Shown piece after piece: positions 37,546 to 47,202 of a stretch of 64,000 nucleotides of DNA. Numbering within the stretch: position 1 is the first letter of the stretch; every line of letters starts with the position of its first letter. The notes beneath the pieces were generated by a model, which made no database searches, was not told where the DNA came from, and saw only the letters and a list, made by a program, of their open reading frames with translations. A program made the translations under genes and the position numbers. Location: assembly GCA_034506255.1 (NCBI GenBank), contig JAPDPX010000003.1, forward strand, positions 558,001 through 622,000, read 5' to 3'. The stretch is from a candidate division KSB1 bacterium (GTDB taxonomy: Bacteria; Zhuqueibacterota; Zhuqueibacteria; Zhuqueibacterales; Zhuqueibacteraceae).

Positions 37546-39243
37546 ATGCACCGTTTTTATCCCGGCATCGCCGGCCTGTTGCTGGTGGCTGCACTCGCGC
37601 TCCCGGCGTTGGCCCCGCGCGCGTTTCCGGCGCGCGATCATTACCGTCCCGGTGACTGGGTGAGCTATGGGGTCAATCGCTATGTCAGCTCCGTGGCGGC
37701 CAGCCCCGAGCAGGCCTTCTTCGGCACCACCACCGGCATCGCGCGTTTCGATATTCTGCGCGGCATCTGGCAGCCCCCCTACACCACCAGCGACGGCCTG
37801 GCCGACAACCGCATCATTGCCGTTGGTTTCGATCACATCACCAGCACGCTGTGGTGCGCAACCGTCAAGGGCCTGAGCCGGCAGCATCCCGCCTCCCTGC
37901 GCTGGACCAACTTCAGCAAGATGGAAATTGGCGTGGGTGAAAACGAAGATTTCGTCTCGCTGGGATTCGACAACACCAGCAACTGGTTTCAAACCAGCTC
38001 GGGCCGGCTGTTCCGGCAGGATAAATTCGGCAACTTTTTCCAGCCGGCCGGCGGGCAGGTTCCGGAAGAGAGTGTCGTCTGGTTTGGCGAGCGCTCGCCC
38101 CGGCCCCGGCCGTTTCCCCACTTTCTCATGCCCCCCGGCTATCTCTTCGATCCACGCGGCGTCGTGCAAGACCGGCATTTGCGCCAGGCACGGGTGACCG
38201 GCGTGAGCCGGGATCGCTGGGGGAACATGTGGCTCGGCACGTGGGGGTTGGGCGCACTGCGCGTGGATTTGAATGCCGACCAGGCGCAACTCATCAGCAC
38301 CGGCCTGGCCAGTGAGCGGGTCGATGCCCTGCTGTTCGATGAGCATGGCCTGTGGATTGGCGGCTTGCGCAACACCCTCCGCCAGCCCGCCGATGAATCA
38401 TTGGAAGGCATCACCTACTGGCGCAATCCCCGCGCCGGCACTTCCGACAACCGCGACTGGCGCTACTACGATGCACGCTACAACTTCAGCATGAGCAGCG
38501 ACGAAGTCAACAGCTTCGCCCATGACGGCAGGCTGCTGTATTGCGCCACCGAAAACGGCATCAACATCTACGACCCGCAGAAAGACCGCTGGCAGCGCCT
38601 GCTCTCGCTCGATGGTTTGGCCAGTCCGCGCGTCAACGATCTTGCCATTTATGGCCAATATCTGTATGCCGCCACCGATCTGGGTCTGAACCGCATCACA
38701 CTTGCCACCATCGGCAGGGATTCACTGGGCATTGCCGAAGTGTTGCCCGACATGCTGCGGCACGTGCGCATCCATGATCTCGACCGCCAGGAAAATTTGC
38801 TGTGGGTGGCCAGCGATCATGGGCCGCTGGTGTACGACATGGCCACAGACAACGGTGGCTTCATCGAGATCGAGAACGGGCCGGGCCGCATTGTCACCAC
38901 GGCAGTTTCCTGCTATGACTCGCTGGTTTGGTTCGGCACCGACTGGGGGGTCGAGGCGCTGGATGTCGTGCACCGGCAGTGGCTGGCCACGCCGGCACGC
39001 AACACCCTGGGCGGCGCGGCCATTCATGCCCTCGTCGCAGGACCGGAAGTGGTTTGGGCCGGCACCAACAACGGCGCGTTCAAATATCATCCCCGGCGCC
39101 GGGAATGGAAACACTACACCCGCGAAGACGGCCTGCTCGATGATCACGTCAATGCCATTGCGCTCGAGCGCGAGCTCGTCTGGTTCGGCACGGATTTGGG
39201 CGTGACCGTGTTTCGCTGGCAGGCGTTCCACGGGTTCGAGTGA
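37546..39243 (+). CDS. Secreted two-component regulator propeller-domain protein
   Basis: 565 residues. Signal peptide at the N-terminus (hydrophobic LLLVAALALPALAP, likely cleavage near residue 30). The rest consists of Reg_prop-type beta-propeller blades, seen as TTSDGLADNRIIAVGFD (near 85), WGNMWLGTWGLGALRVDL (near 224), DGLASPRVNDLAIYGQYLYA, LWVASDHGPLVYD and the final EDGLLDDHVNAIALERELVW. In hybrid two-component sensors such propellers precede a histidine kinase; here the protein ends after the propeller, with no membrane helix or kinase. It may be a periplasmic or surface ligand-binding partner. The start at 37546 has only a weak AGAAAG upstream; 37465 is an earlier in-frame option. 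Confidence 0.78.
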   Translation: MHRFYPGIAGLLLVAALALPALAPRAFPARDHYRPGDWVSYGVNRYVSSVAASPEQAFFGTTTGIARFDILRGIWQPPYTTSDGLADNRIIAVGFDHITSTLWCATVKGLSRQHPASLRWTNFSKMEIGVGENEDFVSLGFDNTSNWFQTSSGRLFRQDKFGNFFQPAGGQVPEESVVWFGERSPRPRPFPHFLMPPGYLFDPRGVVQDRHLRQARVTGVSRDRWGNMWLGTWGLGALRVDLNADQAQLISTGLASERVDALLFDEHGLWIGGLRNTLRQPADESLEGITYWRNPRAGTSDNRDWRYYDARYNFSMSSDEVNSFAHDGRLLYCATENGINIYDPQKDRWQRLLSLDGLASPRVNDLAIYGQYLYAATDLGLNRITLATIGRDSLGIAEVLPDMLRHVRIHDLDRQENLLWVASDHGPLVYDMATDNGGFIEIENGPGRIVTTAVSCYDSLVWFGTDWGVEALDVVHRQWLATPARNTLGGAAIHALVAGPEVVWAGTNNGAFKYHPRRREWKHYTREDGLLDDHVNAIALERELVWFGTDLGVTVFRWQAFHGFE

Positions 39244-39594
39244 GGGTGGCTCAGGGCGTGTTGCTTGCGCCCGCTGCCGGCGTTTCAAGCTCCCGGCTGT
39301 TTGCCAGGGGCCCAAAGGCTGGGCGGACTGCCGGTCACAGCAGCCGCACAGTTGGTCGCCGGCAAGGTTGTGGCTGCACCCCAGCGACGCAGAACCCTCA
39401 ACCGCGGTGCTGCGCCATGAAATTTGCCGATGCTGCGCCAGGCGTTCCCGGGCCGAAACCGGCAACCGCGCCGATCGCGGAGAGTCTGAAAGCAGCAGAC
39501 GCCGGCGGCACACTGGCCCGTCGGCGGGAAGTGGTCGCACAGGAAACCGGCCACCGGAACAGGATGATGTGTTGGGCGGGATCTTTTGCAGCGT
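39244..39594. other. Intergenic region between the propeller gene and rarA
   Basis: About 350 bp. I see no supported gene, repeat or clear promoter. Short frames on both strands look like chance frames of GC-rich DNA. Confidence 0.45.
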
Positions 39595-40959
39595 ATGGAC
39601 CTGTTCAATCAGCTAGCGCAGGAAAATCTGCAGCACAGCACGCCACTGGCAGAACGCATGCGGCCACGGCAGATCGATGACTTTGTCGGCCAGGAGCATT
39701 TGCTCGGCCCCGGCAAAGCCTTGCGCCTGGCGTGGGAGACCGGCACGTTCGGCTCCCTGTTGCTGTGGGGCCCGCCGGGCAGCGGCAAGACCACGCTGGC
39801 AAAGCTGCTGGCGCAGGCGGCCAAAGCGGATTTTTTTATGTTGAGCGCGGTGGCGAGCGGGGTCGCGGAAGTGAGAGAAGTACTGCAAAAAGCGACGAAC
39901 AATCGCCGCAGCGGCCGGCGCACCATCCTGTTCATCGACGAGATTCACCGCTTCAACAAAGCCCAGCAGGATGCCCTGTTGCAGCGCGTCGAAGACGGCA
40001 CCATCACTCTCATTGGTGCAACCACCGAGAATCCCTCCTTTGAAGTCATCGCGCCGCTGTTGTCGCGCTGCCAGGTGTACACACTGAAGCCGCTGGAGGA
40101 TTCCGCCTTGCGGCAAATCATTGCACGTGCGCTCGCCCACGACCGGCAACTGCAGCAGGCCAATCTCGTGCTGGAGGCGGCGGCGCGTGATCTCCTGGTG
40201 GCGCTCGCAGCCGGAGACGGCCGGACGGCTTTGAACGGCCTGGAGCAGGCGGTGCGTCTCTGCCGGCCGAACGCACAGGGGCAGCGTGTGCTCACCGTCG
40301 CGCACATTCGGGAAGCGGTGCAGAAACGCGCGCCGCTTTACGATCGCGCCGGCGACCAGCATTACGACACGATTTCCGCGTTCATCAAAAGCGTGCGCGG
40401 CGGCGATCCCAATGCCGCGTTGCACTATCTTGCGCGCATGCTGGAGGCCGGTGAAGATCCCAAATTCATCGCACGGCGCCTGATTATTCTCGCCAGCGAG
40501 GACATTGGCAATGCCGAGCCACTGGCCCTCGTGCTCGCCACCTCGGCATTCACCGCGGTCACCTACGTGGGCATGCCCGAGGCCGGACTGGTGCTGGCGC
40601 AGGCCACGACTTTTTTGGCGAGCGCACCAAAGAGCAACGCCTCCTACCGCGCCCTCTCAGCCGCCATCCAGGATGTGAGGGAAAAGCCGCTGGCACCGAT
40701 TCCTCTGCATTTGCGCAATGCGCCCACCGACTTGCTGGCGCAGGCAGGCCATGGTCGCGGCTATCAATATCCGCACGATTTCCCCGGCCATTTTGTGGAG
40801 CAGGAATATCTGCCGGAAAATTTGACTGCTGCACTTTACTACCGGCCCTCTGCCAGCGGCATGGAGGCTGACATTGCCCGGCGTTTGCAAGCCTGGTGGG
40901 AAAAATACCGCGAGCAGTACAACGGCGATCAGGCCGCCGCACCGCCGGACGCCACGTGA
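39595..40959 (+). CDS. rarA: Replication-associated recombination protein RarA (MgsA)
   Basis: 454 residues. AAA+ ATPase related to clamp loaders, acting at stalled forks. RMRPRQIDDFVGQEHLLGPG near 22-41, Walker A LLWGPPGSGKTTLAKLLA near 57-74, Walker B ILFIDEIHRFNKAQQDALL, and sensor GATTENPSFEVIAPLLSRCQ. The C-terminal tetramerisation region has SASEDIGNAEP-like LASEDIGNAEPLALVLAT. The ATG at 39595 is favoured over a TTG three codons earlier; no strong ribosome site marks either. lptD begins 4 bp after the stop, so the two are probably co-transcribed although functionally unrelated. Confidence 0.93.
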   Translation: MDLFNQLAQENLQHSTPLAERMRPRQIDDFVGQEHLLGPGKALRLAWETGTFGSLLLWGPPGSGKTTLAKLLAQAAKADFFMLSAVASGVAEVREVLQKATNNRRSGRRTILFIDEIHRFNKAQQDALLQRVEDGTITLIGATTENPSFEVIAPLLSRCQVYTLKPLEDSALRQIIARALAHDRQLQQANLVLEAAARDLLVALAAGDGRTALNGLEQAVRLCRPNAQGQRVLTVAHIREAVQKRAPLYDRAGDQHYDTISAFIKSVRGGDPNAALHYLARMLEAGEDPKFIARRLIILASEDIGNAEPLALVLATSAFTAVTYVGMPEAGLVLAQATTFLASAPKSNASYRALSAAIQDVREKPLAPIPLHLRNAPTDLLAQAGHGRGYQYPHDFPGHFVEQEYLPENLTAALYYRPSASGMEADIARRLQAWWEKYREQYNGDQAAAPPDAT

Positions 40960-40963
40960 CCCC

Positions 40964-43603
40964 ATGAAGAGAGAGTTTGCCACCCCGCCGCCGGCTGTGA
41001 CTGTGCTCGTTGCAGCCCTGCTGCTCACCCGTGCGTTGCACGGCCAGGAGGTTCCTGCCAGCCAGGCCAATCCGGCCGCCGACTCCGTTATTGTCACAAA
41101 CCAGCCGCCGCCGCCTGCTTCTGCGGCCGCGAAATCGGAAGTCGATGCGCCGATTGAGTACAGCGCTGCTGACATTGAAATTTTTGTGCCGGCACGCCTC
41201 ATCGTGCTTACCGGCAGGGCGGTGGTCAAATACAAAACGGCCACGCTGACCGCCGGCCGCATCACGGTTGACATGGAGCGCCGCACCTTGCGCGCCGAAC
41301 CGCTGCCCGACTCCCTGCGGCCTGCTTCCGCCCCTGCGCCCGGCGCCGCGAACGGCCGGGCCGCCAGCGATCTTCCCACCTTCACGGACGGCGGCGACAA
41401 GCTGGTGGGTGAGGCCATGGAATTCAATTTCGCCACAGAAAAGGGCCGGGTATTGCGCGGCCGCACCGAGTTCGACGGCGGGCATTATTTCGGCGAGCGC
41501 ATCAAGCGCGTGGACGACAGGACATTGAATGTCGGCAGCGGAACCTACACGACGTGTGATCGCAATCCCAATCCGCATTTTCATTTTTGGAGTGAACGGA
41601 TGAAGATTACGGTGCAGGATAAAGTGGTGGCGAAGCCGGTGGTGTTTTTCCTCGGCAGAATACCACTTGCGATCCTGCCCTTTGCCGTGTTTCCCACCAA
41701 AACCGGGCGTCACTCCGGCCTGCTGATTCCCAAATACGGCCAAAGCACACTCGAGGGCCGTTTCCTGCGCGACCTGGGCTACTATTGGGCGGTCAACGAT
41801 TACCTCGATGCCCGCGCCACCGTCGATTTCTATGATCGCTCCGGCTGGCTGTTGCGTGGCGATCTCACGTATGTCAAGCGGTATGCCTATCACGGCAGCA
41901 TCAGCGGCTCTTTCACCCGCAAGAATTTCGCCTTCGCCGATCGACGCGAAAGGTTGTGGGACCTGCGCTTCAATCACAGCCAGCCCCTGGGCGAGAGCGC
42001 CGCGCTGGCTGTGGCCGGCACTTTCACCAGCGGCAGGAGTTTCTACAACAATTTCACCCCCGACCGCGACCGACAACTGACGCGGCGCCTGACCTCGCAG
42101 GCGACCTACTCCACCCGCCTGGGCAGCAACAGTTTTTCGATCAATCTCTCCGAGAGCAAGGATTTGCAGGACGGCTCCTACACCCGCACGCTGCCGAACC
42201 TGAGCTTCAGCATGCCGCAGCGACCGCTGTTCGGCGCGAAGAAAAAAAAAGCCGGCGCCACCAGCCTGAGCCTGGAGGAGATTCCGTGGTATCAAAACCT
42301 CCAGTTCAGTTACAGCGGCAACGCCAGTTTCCAGATCAGCCGCGGCCGTGCAGTCAGCAATGTCGCGCCGCCCAGGCAGGCGCTCGGCCGTGCCAGCCAT
42401 GCGCTCAACCTCTCACAATTCAGTCCGAAATATTTCGGCTGGCTTTCACTCTCGCAGAGCGTGGCGGCGCGCGAGGATTGGTTTGATCGCACCAAGCGCT
42501 ACGTCGTGGTCGACACCAGCGCCGCTTCCACCGCGCAGATCGATGCACGCGAGGTCAGGGGCTTTTTTGCGCGGCATACCTTCACCTACACGGCCTCCGC
42601 AAACACCAAACTTTACGGCACGTTTTTCCCCAAAATCGGAGCGCTTCAGGCGGTGCGGCATGAAATGGCGCCGAGCGTGTCGTTTTTCTATCAGCCGGAT
42701 TTTTCCAGCGCATTTTGGGGATATTATCAGGAGTTGAACCTGCCCGATGGCAGCAGGGTCAAGCGCGACCGCTTTGGGGGCACGAGTCAGGGCAAGCTCG
42801 CCAGTGTGAGTTTCGGCCTGGCCAATCTCTTTCAGATGAAAGTTGGCAGCGAAGAAAAACCGAAAAAGATCAATCTCTTCAACCTGGGCTTGTCCACCGG
42901 TTACAATTTTGCCGCCAGGCGTTTCAAGCAGGGCCCGCTCTCCTCCAATTTGCAGGCCAGTCCCGGCCGCGGGGTGTCGTTGAGTCTGAACGCGGGACAC
43001 AGTTTTTATGATGTCGATTCCAGCGGTATCGAAGTGAAGCGCCTGCTGTGGAAGAAGCATGGCCTGCTCAGCGGAAAATTTTTGCGTCTCACCAATGTTT
43101 CGCTGAACGCCAGTCTGCAACTGCAGGGCGAAACCGGTGGCAGCCCTGCGCCGGTCGAGGTCAACCCCCCGGAGCCGTTCGCCGCGGGAACCGGCACAAC
43201 CGGCCCGCCCGAGTCTTTCAGCCCGTTTGCACCGCCGCCGGATGGCGGCGAGATTTCAGTGCCGTGGAGCGCGAGCGTGAGCCTGAGCTACAGCCTGAAC
43301 CGCGCCAACCCCCGGCGGCCGACGAAGTATGCGCAACTCGGCATTCCCAATGCGCGCGTGCAGTTGACCAAAAATCTGAGTCTGGACTACTCGGCGCAGT
43401 TCGATCTGGTGAAAAAATCCGTCATCTATCAAAGCTACGGCGTGCATCGCGATTTGCATTGCTGGGAGATGCGGCTGACGTGGATTCCCGGCGGCACGCG
43501 CCAGAGCTTCTACATGAGCATCAGTTTGAAGGCGCCGCTGCAGGATATCAAGCTCGAAAAGCGCGGTGGCCGCGCCAGCGTGTTTGGCGGATCGTATTAT
43601 TGA
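40964..43603 (+). CDS. lptD: LPS-assembly protein LptD
   Basis: 879 residues. Outer-membrane beta-barrel that, with LptE, inserts LPS into the outer leaflet. Signal peptide at residues about 1-27. An N-terminal periplasmic OstA/LptA-like jellyroll (about 60-220) shows IVLTGRAVVKYKTATLTAGR and LVGEAMEFNFATEKGRVLRG. The barrel begins near 250 with PFAVFPTKTGRHSGLLIPKY, a highly diagnostic LptD stretch. The region about 700-790 is Pro/Gly-rich, and the protein ends in SVFGGSYY, an aromatic end suited to BAM recognition. Start at 40964, 4 bp after rarA. Fits the lpxL and GT9 genes at the window start. Confidence 0.9.
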   Translation: MKREFATPPPAVTVLVAALLLTRALHGQEVPASQANPAADSVIVTNQPPPPASAAAKSEVDAPIEYSAADIEIFVPARLIVLTGRAVVKYKTATLTAGRITVDMERRTLRAEPLPDSLRPASAPAPGAANGRAASDLPTFTDGGDKLVGEAMEFNFATEKGRVLRGRTEFDGGHYFGERIKRVDDRTLNVGSGTYTTCDRNPNPHFHFWSERMKITVQDKVVAKPVVFFLGRIPLAILPFAVFPTKTGRHSGLLIPKYGQSTLEGRFLRDLGYYWAVNDYLDARATVDFYDRSGWLLRGDLTYVKRYAYHGSISGSFTRKNFAFADRRERLWDLRFNHSQPLGESAALAVAGTFTSGRSFYNNFTPDRDRQLTRRLTSQATYSTRLGSNSFSINLSESKDLQDGSYTRTLPNLSFSMPQRPLFGAKKKKAGATSLSLEEIPWYQNLQFSYSGNASFQISRGRAVSNVAPPRQALGRASHALNLSQFSPKYFGWLSLSQSVAAREDWFDRTKRYVVVDTSAASTAQIDAREVRGFFARHTFTYTASANTKLYGTFFPKIGALQAVRHEMAPSVSFFYQPDFSSAFWGYYQELNLPDGSRVKRDRFGGTSQGKLASVSFGLANLFQMKVGSEEKPKKINLFNLGLSTGYNFAARRFKQGPLSSNLQASPGRGVSLSLNAGHSFYDVDSSGIEVKRLLWKKHGLLSGKFLRLTNVSLNASLQLQGETGGSPAPVEVNPPEPFAAGTGTTGPPESFSPFAPPPDGGEISVPWSASVSLSYSLNRANPRRPTKYAQLGIPNARVQLTKNLSLDYSAQFDLVKKSVIYQSYGVHRDLHCWEMRLTWIPGGTRQSFYMSISLKAPLQDIKLEKRGGRASVFGGSYY

Positions 43604-43642
43604 TCCCGCGCAACAGTGGCCGGTTTTACGGTCAGGAGCAAC

Positions 43643-43673
43643 GGCCTGCGTTTCGCAAACGGCGCAGGCCTTT
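43643..43673 (+). terminator. Candidate terminator after lptD
   Basis: GGCCTGCG (43643-43650) and CGCAGGCC (43663-43670) form an 8-bp GC-rich stem with a 12-nt loop, followed by TTTCAT, 40 bp after the lptD stop. The short T-run makes it tentative. Confidence 0.5.
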
Positions 43674-43822
43674 CATGGCGCCGCATGCTGTAAACTTCTT
43701 GAGCAGAGACTGGAAGGAAAATTGGCACCGCGGAGAGATGCCGGCAGGGCACAATATCTAGTCCGTGAATAACCGTTCAGTAGCCCAAATAGACAGAATC
43801 CCGCCAGATTACAAAATTCGGC

Positions 43823-43851
43823 TTGCATTTCACCCGGCACTGGCCTACCTT
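43823..43851 (+). promoter_or_regulatory. Possible sigma-70-like promoter for parAB
   Basis: TTGCAT (43823-43828) and TACCTT (43846-43851) with 17-nt spacing, 26 bp before the parA ATG. The match is moderate. Confidence 0.4.
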
Positions 43852-43877
43852 TGTCCGTCTTATGGAGAAGAACAGTC

Positions 43878-44678
43878 ATGGCGAGGACAATTTCGATTTC
43901 GAACCAGAAAGGTGGCGTGGGCAAGACTACGACGGCAGTCAATCTGTCAGCCTGCATCGCCGTGGCGGAGAATCCGGTGTTGGTGGTGGATATTGATCCA
44001 CAGGCCAATACTACCAGCGGCTTGGGCGTGGATCCGCGCAAGGTCAGAAACAGCATCTACGAAGTCCTCATCAATGACCTGGACGTCAATCAGGCGATCA
44101 TCAAAACCGAATTGGAGTATTTGGATTTACTGCCTTCTCATGTCCGGCTGGTGGGGGCAGAGGTCGAGCTGGTTGGCGCGATGTCACGGGAACAGATACT
44201 CAAGCGCGCGCTCTCCCGGCTGGCAAAATCCTACCGCTACATTTTTATCGACTGCCCGCCCTCGCTGGGTCTGCTCACCCTCAACGCGCTCACAGCCGCG
44301 GATTCGGTTCTGATTCCAATTCAATGTGAATACTACGCTCTCGAGGGTTTGAGTCAGTTGTTGAACACCATCCGGCTGGTGCAGAAGCACCTCAACTCCC
44401 GCCTGGAAATCGAGGGCGTGCTGTTGACGATGTACGATGGCCGGCTGAATCTCAGCCGGCAGGTGGCGGAGGATGTGCGCAAATACTTTGGCGAGAAAGT
44501 TTACAACACGGCGATTTTGCGCAACGTTCGGTTGAGTGAAGCGCCGAGTTACGGCAAGCCCATCATCCTGTATGATGCGGTGTGCAGCGGCGCGGAAAAC
44601 TACATGAGTCTGGCATCCGAGATCTTGAAGAATGGCTACCAACCGGTTGGGAAGAGGGCTGCAAGCGCTCATTCCTGA
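43878..44678 (+). CDS. parA: Chromosome partitioning ATPase ParA (Soj)
   Basis: 266 residues. Deviant Walker [20 protein letters not shown] near 6-24, [14 protein letters not shown] for A', and [20 protein letters not shown] for Walker B. A chromosomal Soj-type ParA without an N-terminal DNA-binding extension, so regulation is expected through ParB rather than autorepression. GGAGAA stands about 10 nt before the ATG at 43878; a start at 43851 would add nine residues before the conserved opening. parB overlaps its 3' end by 47 nt. Confidence 0.95.
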   Translation: MARTISISNQKGGVGKTTTAVNLSACIAVAENPVLVVDIDPQANTTSGLGVDPRKVRNSIYEVLINDLDVNQAIIKTELEYLDLLPSHVRLVGAEVELVGAMSREQILKRALSRLAKSYRYIFIDCPPSLGLLTLNALTAADSVLIPIQCEYYALEGLSQLLNTIRLVQKHLNSRLEIEGVLLTMYDGRLNLSRQVAEDVRKYFGEKVYNTAILRNVRLSEAPSYGKPIILYDAVCSGAENYMSLASEILKNGYQPVGKRAASAHS

Positions 44679-45492
44679 ACTCAGCAACAGCGACAGCGGC
44701 AAGTCCGAATCGGTTCGGGAGATTGAAATCGCCAGGATCACGGCCAACCCCTTTCAGCCCCGCGTGGAATTCGACCCTGCCCGTCTGGAGGAGCTCAAAC
44801 AATCCATCCTGCAAAACGGTCTGATCACTCCCGTCACCGTCCGGCCGCTCGGCGCGAATTATCAGCTCATCGCCGGCGAACGCCGTTTGCGTGCGGTGCA
44901 GGAGCTCGGCTACACGCACATCCCCGCCTTCGTGCTCGACATCAAAGATGACCGGCAATTGCTGGAGCTGGCCATTGTCGAAAACGTGCAGCGCGAGGAT
45001 CTCAATCCCATCGAAGAGGCACGCGGCTATCAGCGCCTGATCGAGGAATGTCATCTTACCCAGGAGGTGGTGGCGCAGAAGGTGGGCAAGGACCGCGTGA
45101 CCATCGCCAATGCGCTGCGCCTGTTGAAACTGGCCGAGCCGATCCAGGAGAGTTTGAAGAAGGGCGAGCTCACCGCCGGCCATGCGCGCGCGCTGCTGAC
45201 CGTGACCGACAAGCAAAAGCAGCTCGCACTCTGGAAAAAAACCGTCAAGCAGCAACTCAGTGTGCGGCAGGTCGAGAAACTCGCACGCACGGCAAGTAAC
45301 GGCGCCGCCCAAATTGCCGGTCGGAAGTTGCGCAGCGTTGCCGCCGACGTGCAGCAGGCGGAGGACATGCTGCGTCGCAAACTGGGAACGCAGGTGCGCA
45401 TCGAGAAAAAAGGCAAAGGCGGCGTGATCGAGATCGAGTTTTACTCTGCCGATGATCTCGAGCGCCTCCTCGAACTGCTGCAGAACATCTGA
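44632..45492 (+). CDS. parB: Chromosome partitioning protein ParB (Spo0J)
   Basis: 286 residues. N-terminal [13 protein letters not shown] binds ParA. The CTPase/ParB-N domain shows [28 protein letters not shown] (the GERRxRA arginine-rich loop) and [19 protein letters not shown]. The helix-turn-helix that reads parS is around [20 protein letters not shown]. The C-terminus is the dimerisation domain. The start overlaps parA by 47 nt, typical for the pair. No 16-bp parS consensus is visible nearby. No gidA/trmE neighbours are present, so the window is not clearly at the origin. Confidence 0.95.
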   Translation: MATNRLGRGLQALIPELSNSDSGKSESVREIEIARITANPFQPRVEFDPARLEELKQSILQNGLITPVTVRPLGANYQLIAGERRLRAVQELGYTHIPAFVLDIKDDRQLLELAIVENVQREDLNPIEEARGYQRLIEECHLTQEVVAQKVGKDRVTIANALRLLKLAEPIQESLKKGELTAGHARALLTVTDKQKQLALWKKTVKQQLSVRQVEKLARTASNGAAQIAGRKLRSVAADVQQAEDMLRRKLGTQVRIEKKGKGGVIEIEFYSADDLERLLELLQNI

Positions 45493-45695
45493 CCCCCTTC
45501 CTCCCGCCACACCATCACCTCGTCTCAGTGGCCTGGGTTTTTCCCAACCGCCGGTTCCTGCCCCCCGCAAAGCGCTGCTTGTGTAAAAAACTGTAACGGC
45601 CCGGGCCGCTGCAGGGCAATTCCCCGCGTTGCGACTGTGTCCCCCGCCCACACAAGCCGGGCGGCTGCCGCATGGGGAGCCGTTTTGCATGAACG

Positions 45696-46937
45696 TTATT
45701 TCAGCATCGTGCGCACGGAATCCAGGCTGCCGTCATTGGGTGCCGGCACGAGGTGCAAGATCTCACATGCCAGATTGTAGACATGAATGTTTTGGAACGG
45801 CGCCACCTGCAATTGGCTTTTGAAGGCCGGGCCGTGTGCGATAAAGGTGGCGCGCATGGAGGGCAGCAGATTGTCATAGCCGTGGTCGCCGCCGCGCGGC
45901 CGCCGGTTGCGGCCACGAGTGCTGATGGTCCAGCCTTCGTCCGCCAGGCCGATGATCGGCATAATGCGGCGATGCCCGCGGAAATGAAAGCGTTCGGGGA
46001 CTTCCGCCTTGCGATATACCTGCAGATGCGGATGTGCCCCTTTCAATTTCTGGTAGACTGCCTCTTCCTCCCCCGGACGGGGCAGCAGTGCCAGCACCGG
46101 CGTCCAGTCGATCACATCAACCTGCTGCAAATCAAGATAATCGTCGAGGTGGATGACGCGCCCGGCACTGGTGGCGGCCATGCCATGATCGGAGACGATG
46201 ATGAGGTTGACTTGCTGGAAAATGTCGCGCGCCGCCAGTCCCTCCAGCAGGGTGCCGATCACCGTGTCGATCGCTGCCACGGCTTGCATCACCTCCGGCG
46301 AATCCGGCCCGAACTCGTGGCCGGCCTCGTCAACGGTGCTGAAATACAGCGTGATCAGCGTCGGCCGCTGCGGTTTGGGCAGGTCGAGCCAGGCCAGCAC
46401 TTGGGCCACACGCGCGCGGTTGGGGGTGTTGTGCGCGTAGCGCTTCCAATAAGCCGGGCGTGTGCCGAGTATTTCCGCCTCTGAACCCACCCAGAAATAG
46501 GTGGCAGTGAGCTGTCCCTGCTTTTGTGCCGTCACCCACAGCGGTTCGCCGCCCCACCAGCGGCTGTCCTCCACCGCGGCGCGGTCGCTGATGCGAAAGC
46601 GTGCCTTGCCTTCGGGATCCAACATGGTGTTGGAGACAATGCCGTGATGCTCAGGATAGAGCCCGGTGACGAGGGTGTAGTGATTCGGAAACGTCTTGCT
46701 CGGGAAGGCGGGAATCATGCCATGTGCGCGCACGCCGTTCCGCGCCAAACGCTGGAGGTTGGGCGCCGCGGCCCGGTCCAAATAATCATGACGAAAGCCG
46801 TCGATTGAAATCAGGATGACGGTGGGGGCGAGGTCTGTGATGCGGTTGCCAGGCCCGACGGCTTCCTGTGCCGCCGCTGGACGGATGCCGCCGGCAAGAA
46901 TCAACCCCGCGAGCACGGCCAGCCTTTTCAGTTGCAT
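45696..46937 (-). CDS. Ectonucleotide pyrophosphatase/phosphodiesterase (NPP, alkaline phosphatase superfamily)
   Basis: 413 residues. A secreted two-zinc phosphodiesterase. Signal peptide at residues about 1-24 (VLAGLILAGGIRPAAAQ). The motifs follow the NPP order: ILISIDGFRHDYLD (metal Asp), FPSKTFPNHYTLVTGLYPEH with the nucleophile Thr, TLYFSTVDEAGHEFGPDS (Asp/His), IVSDHGM (Asp-His) and GDHGYDN late. Length near 400 matches bacterial NPPs. The ATG at 46937 has GAAAGG 8 nt upstream; an ATG two codons earlier is too close to it. Likely periplasmic cleavage of nucleotide or lipid phosphodiesters; the substrate is not readable. Confidence 0.88.
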   Translation of the reverse strand: MQLKRLAVLAGLILAGGIRPAAAQEAVGPGNRITDLAPTVILISIDGFRHDYLDRAAAPNLQRLARNGVRAHGMIPAFPSKTFPNHYTLVTGLYPEHHGIVSNTMLDPEGKARFRISDRAAVEDSRWWGGEPLWVTAQKQGQLTATYFWVGSEAEILGTRPAYWKRYAHNTPNRARVAQVLAWLDLPKPQRPTLITLYFSTVDEAGHEFGPDSPEVMQAVAAIDTVIGTLLEGLAARDIFQQVNLIIVSDHGMAATSAGRVIHLDDYLDLQQVDVIDWTPVLALLPRPGEEEAVYQKLKGAHPHLQVYRKAEVPERFHFRGHRRIMPIIGLADEGWTISTRGRNRRPRGGDHGYDNLLPSMRATFIAHGPAFKSQLQVAPFQNIHVYNLACEILHLVPAPNDGSLDSVRTMLK

Positions 46938-47048
46938 AATCATTGCCTTTCACACGTGTCTTGTTTTGCACTCGCACGCACTTCGGCGGGCACTAAAGTC
47001 CATGCCGCCCGCTGCTTCGTTCGGACCGACCACGGCAGAAGCCGTTGA

Positions 47049-47093
47049 AGCACGGTCTTCCAGCCTGTTTCCAGGCAGAAGCTCTGCGCTGCC
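47049..47093. repeat. Degenerate copy of a palindromic intergenic repeat
   Basis: The stretch with CTTCCAGCCTG, CCAGGCAG and CTCTGCGCT resembles the better-preserved element at 54038-54082 and lies between two minus-strand genes. Arms pair only partly. Confidence 0.45.
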
Positions 47094-47202
47094 TTTCAGC
47101 GCGACAGGTGCCCAAACAGGCAGGAATTATCATGGTGTAATGCCGGCACGGATCTCCCCGCGGCACACAGGCCGGGAAGCAAACCGCGGCCTTTTGCCAT
47201 CA

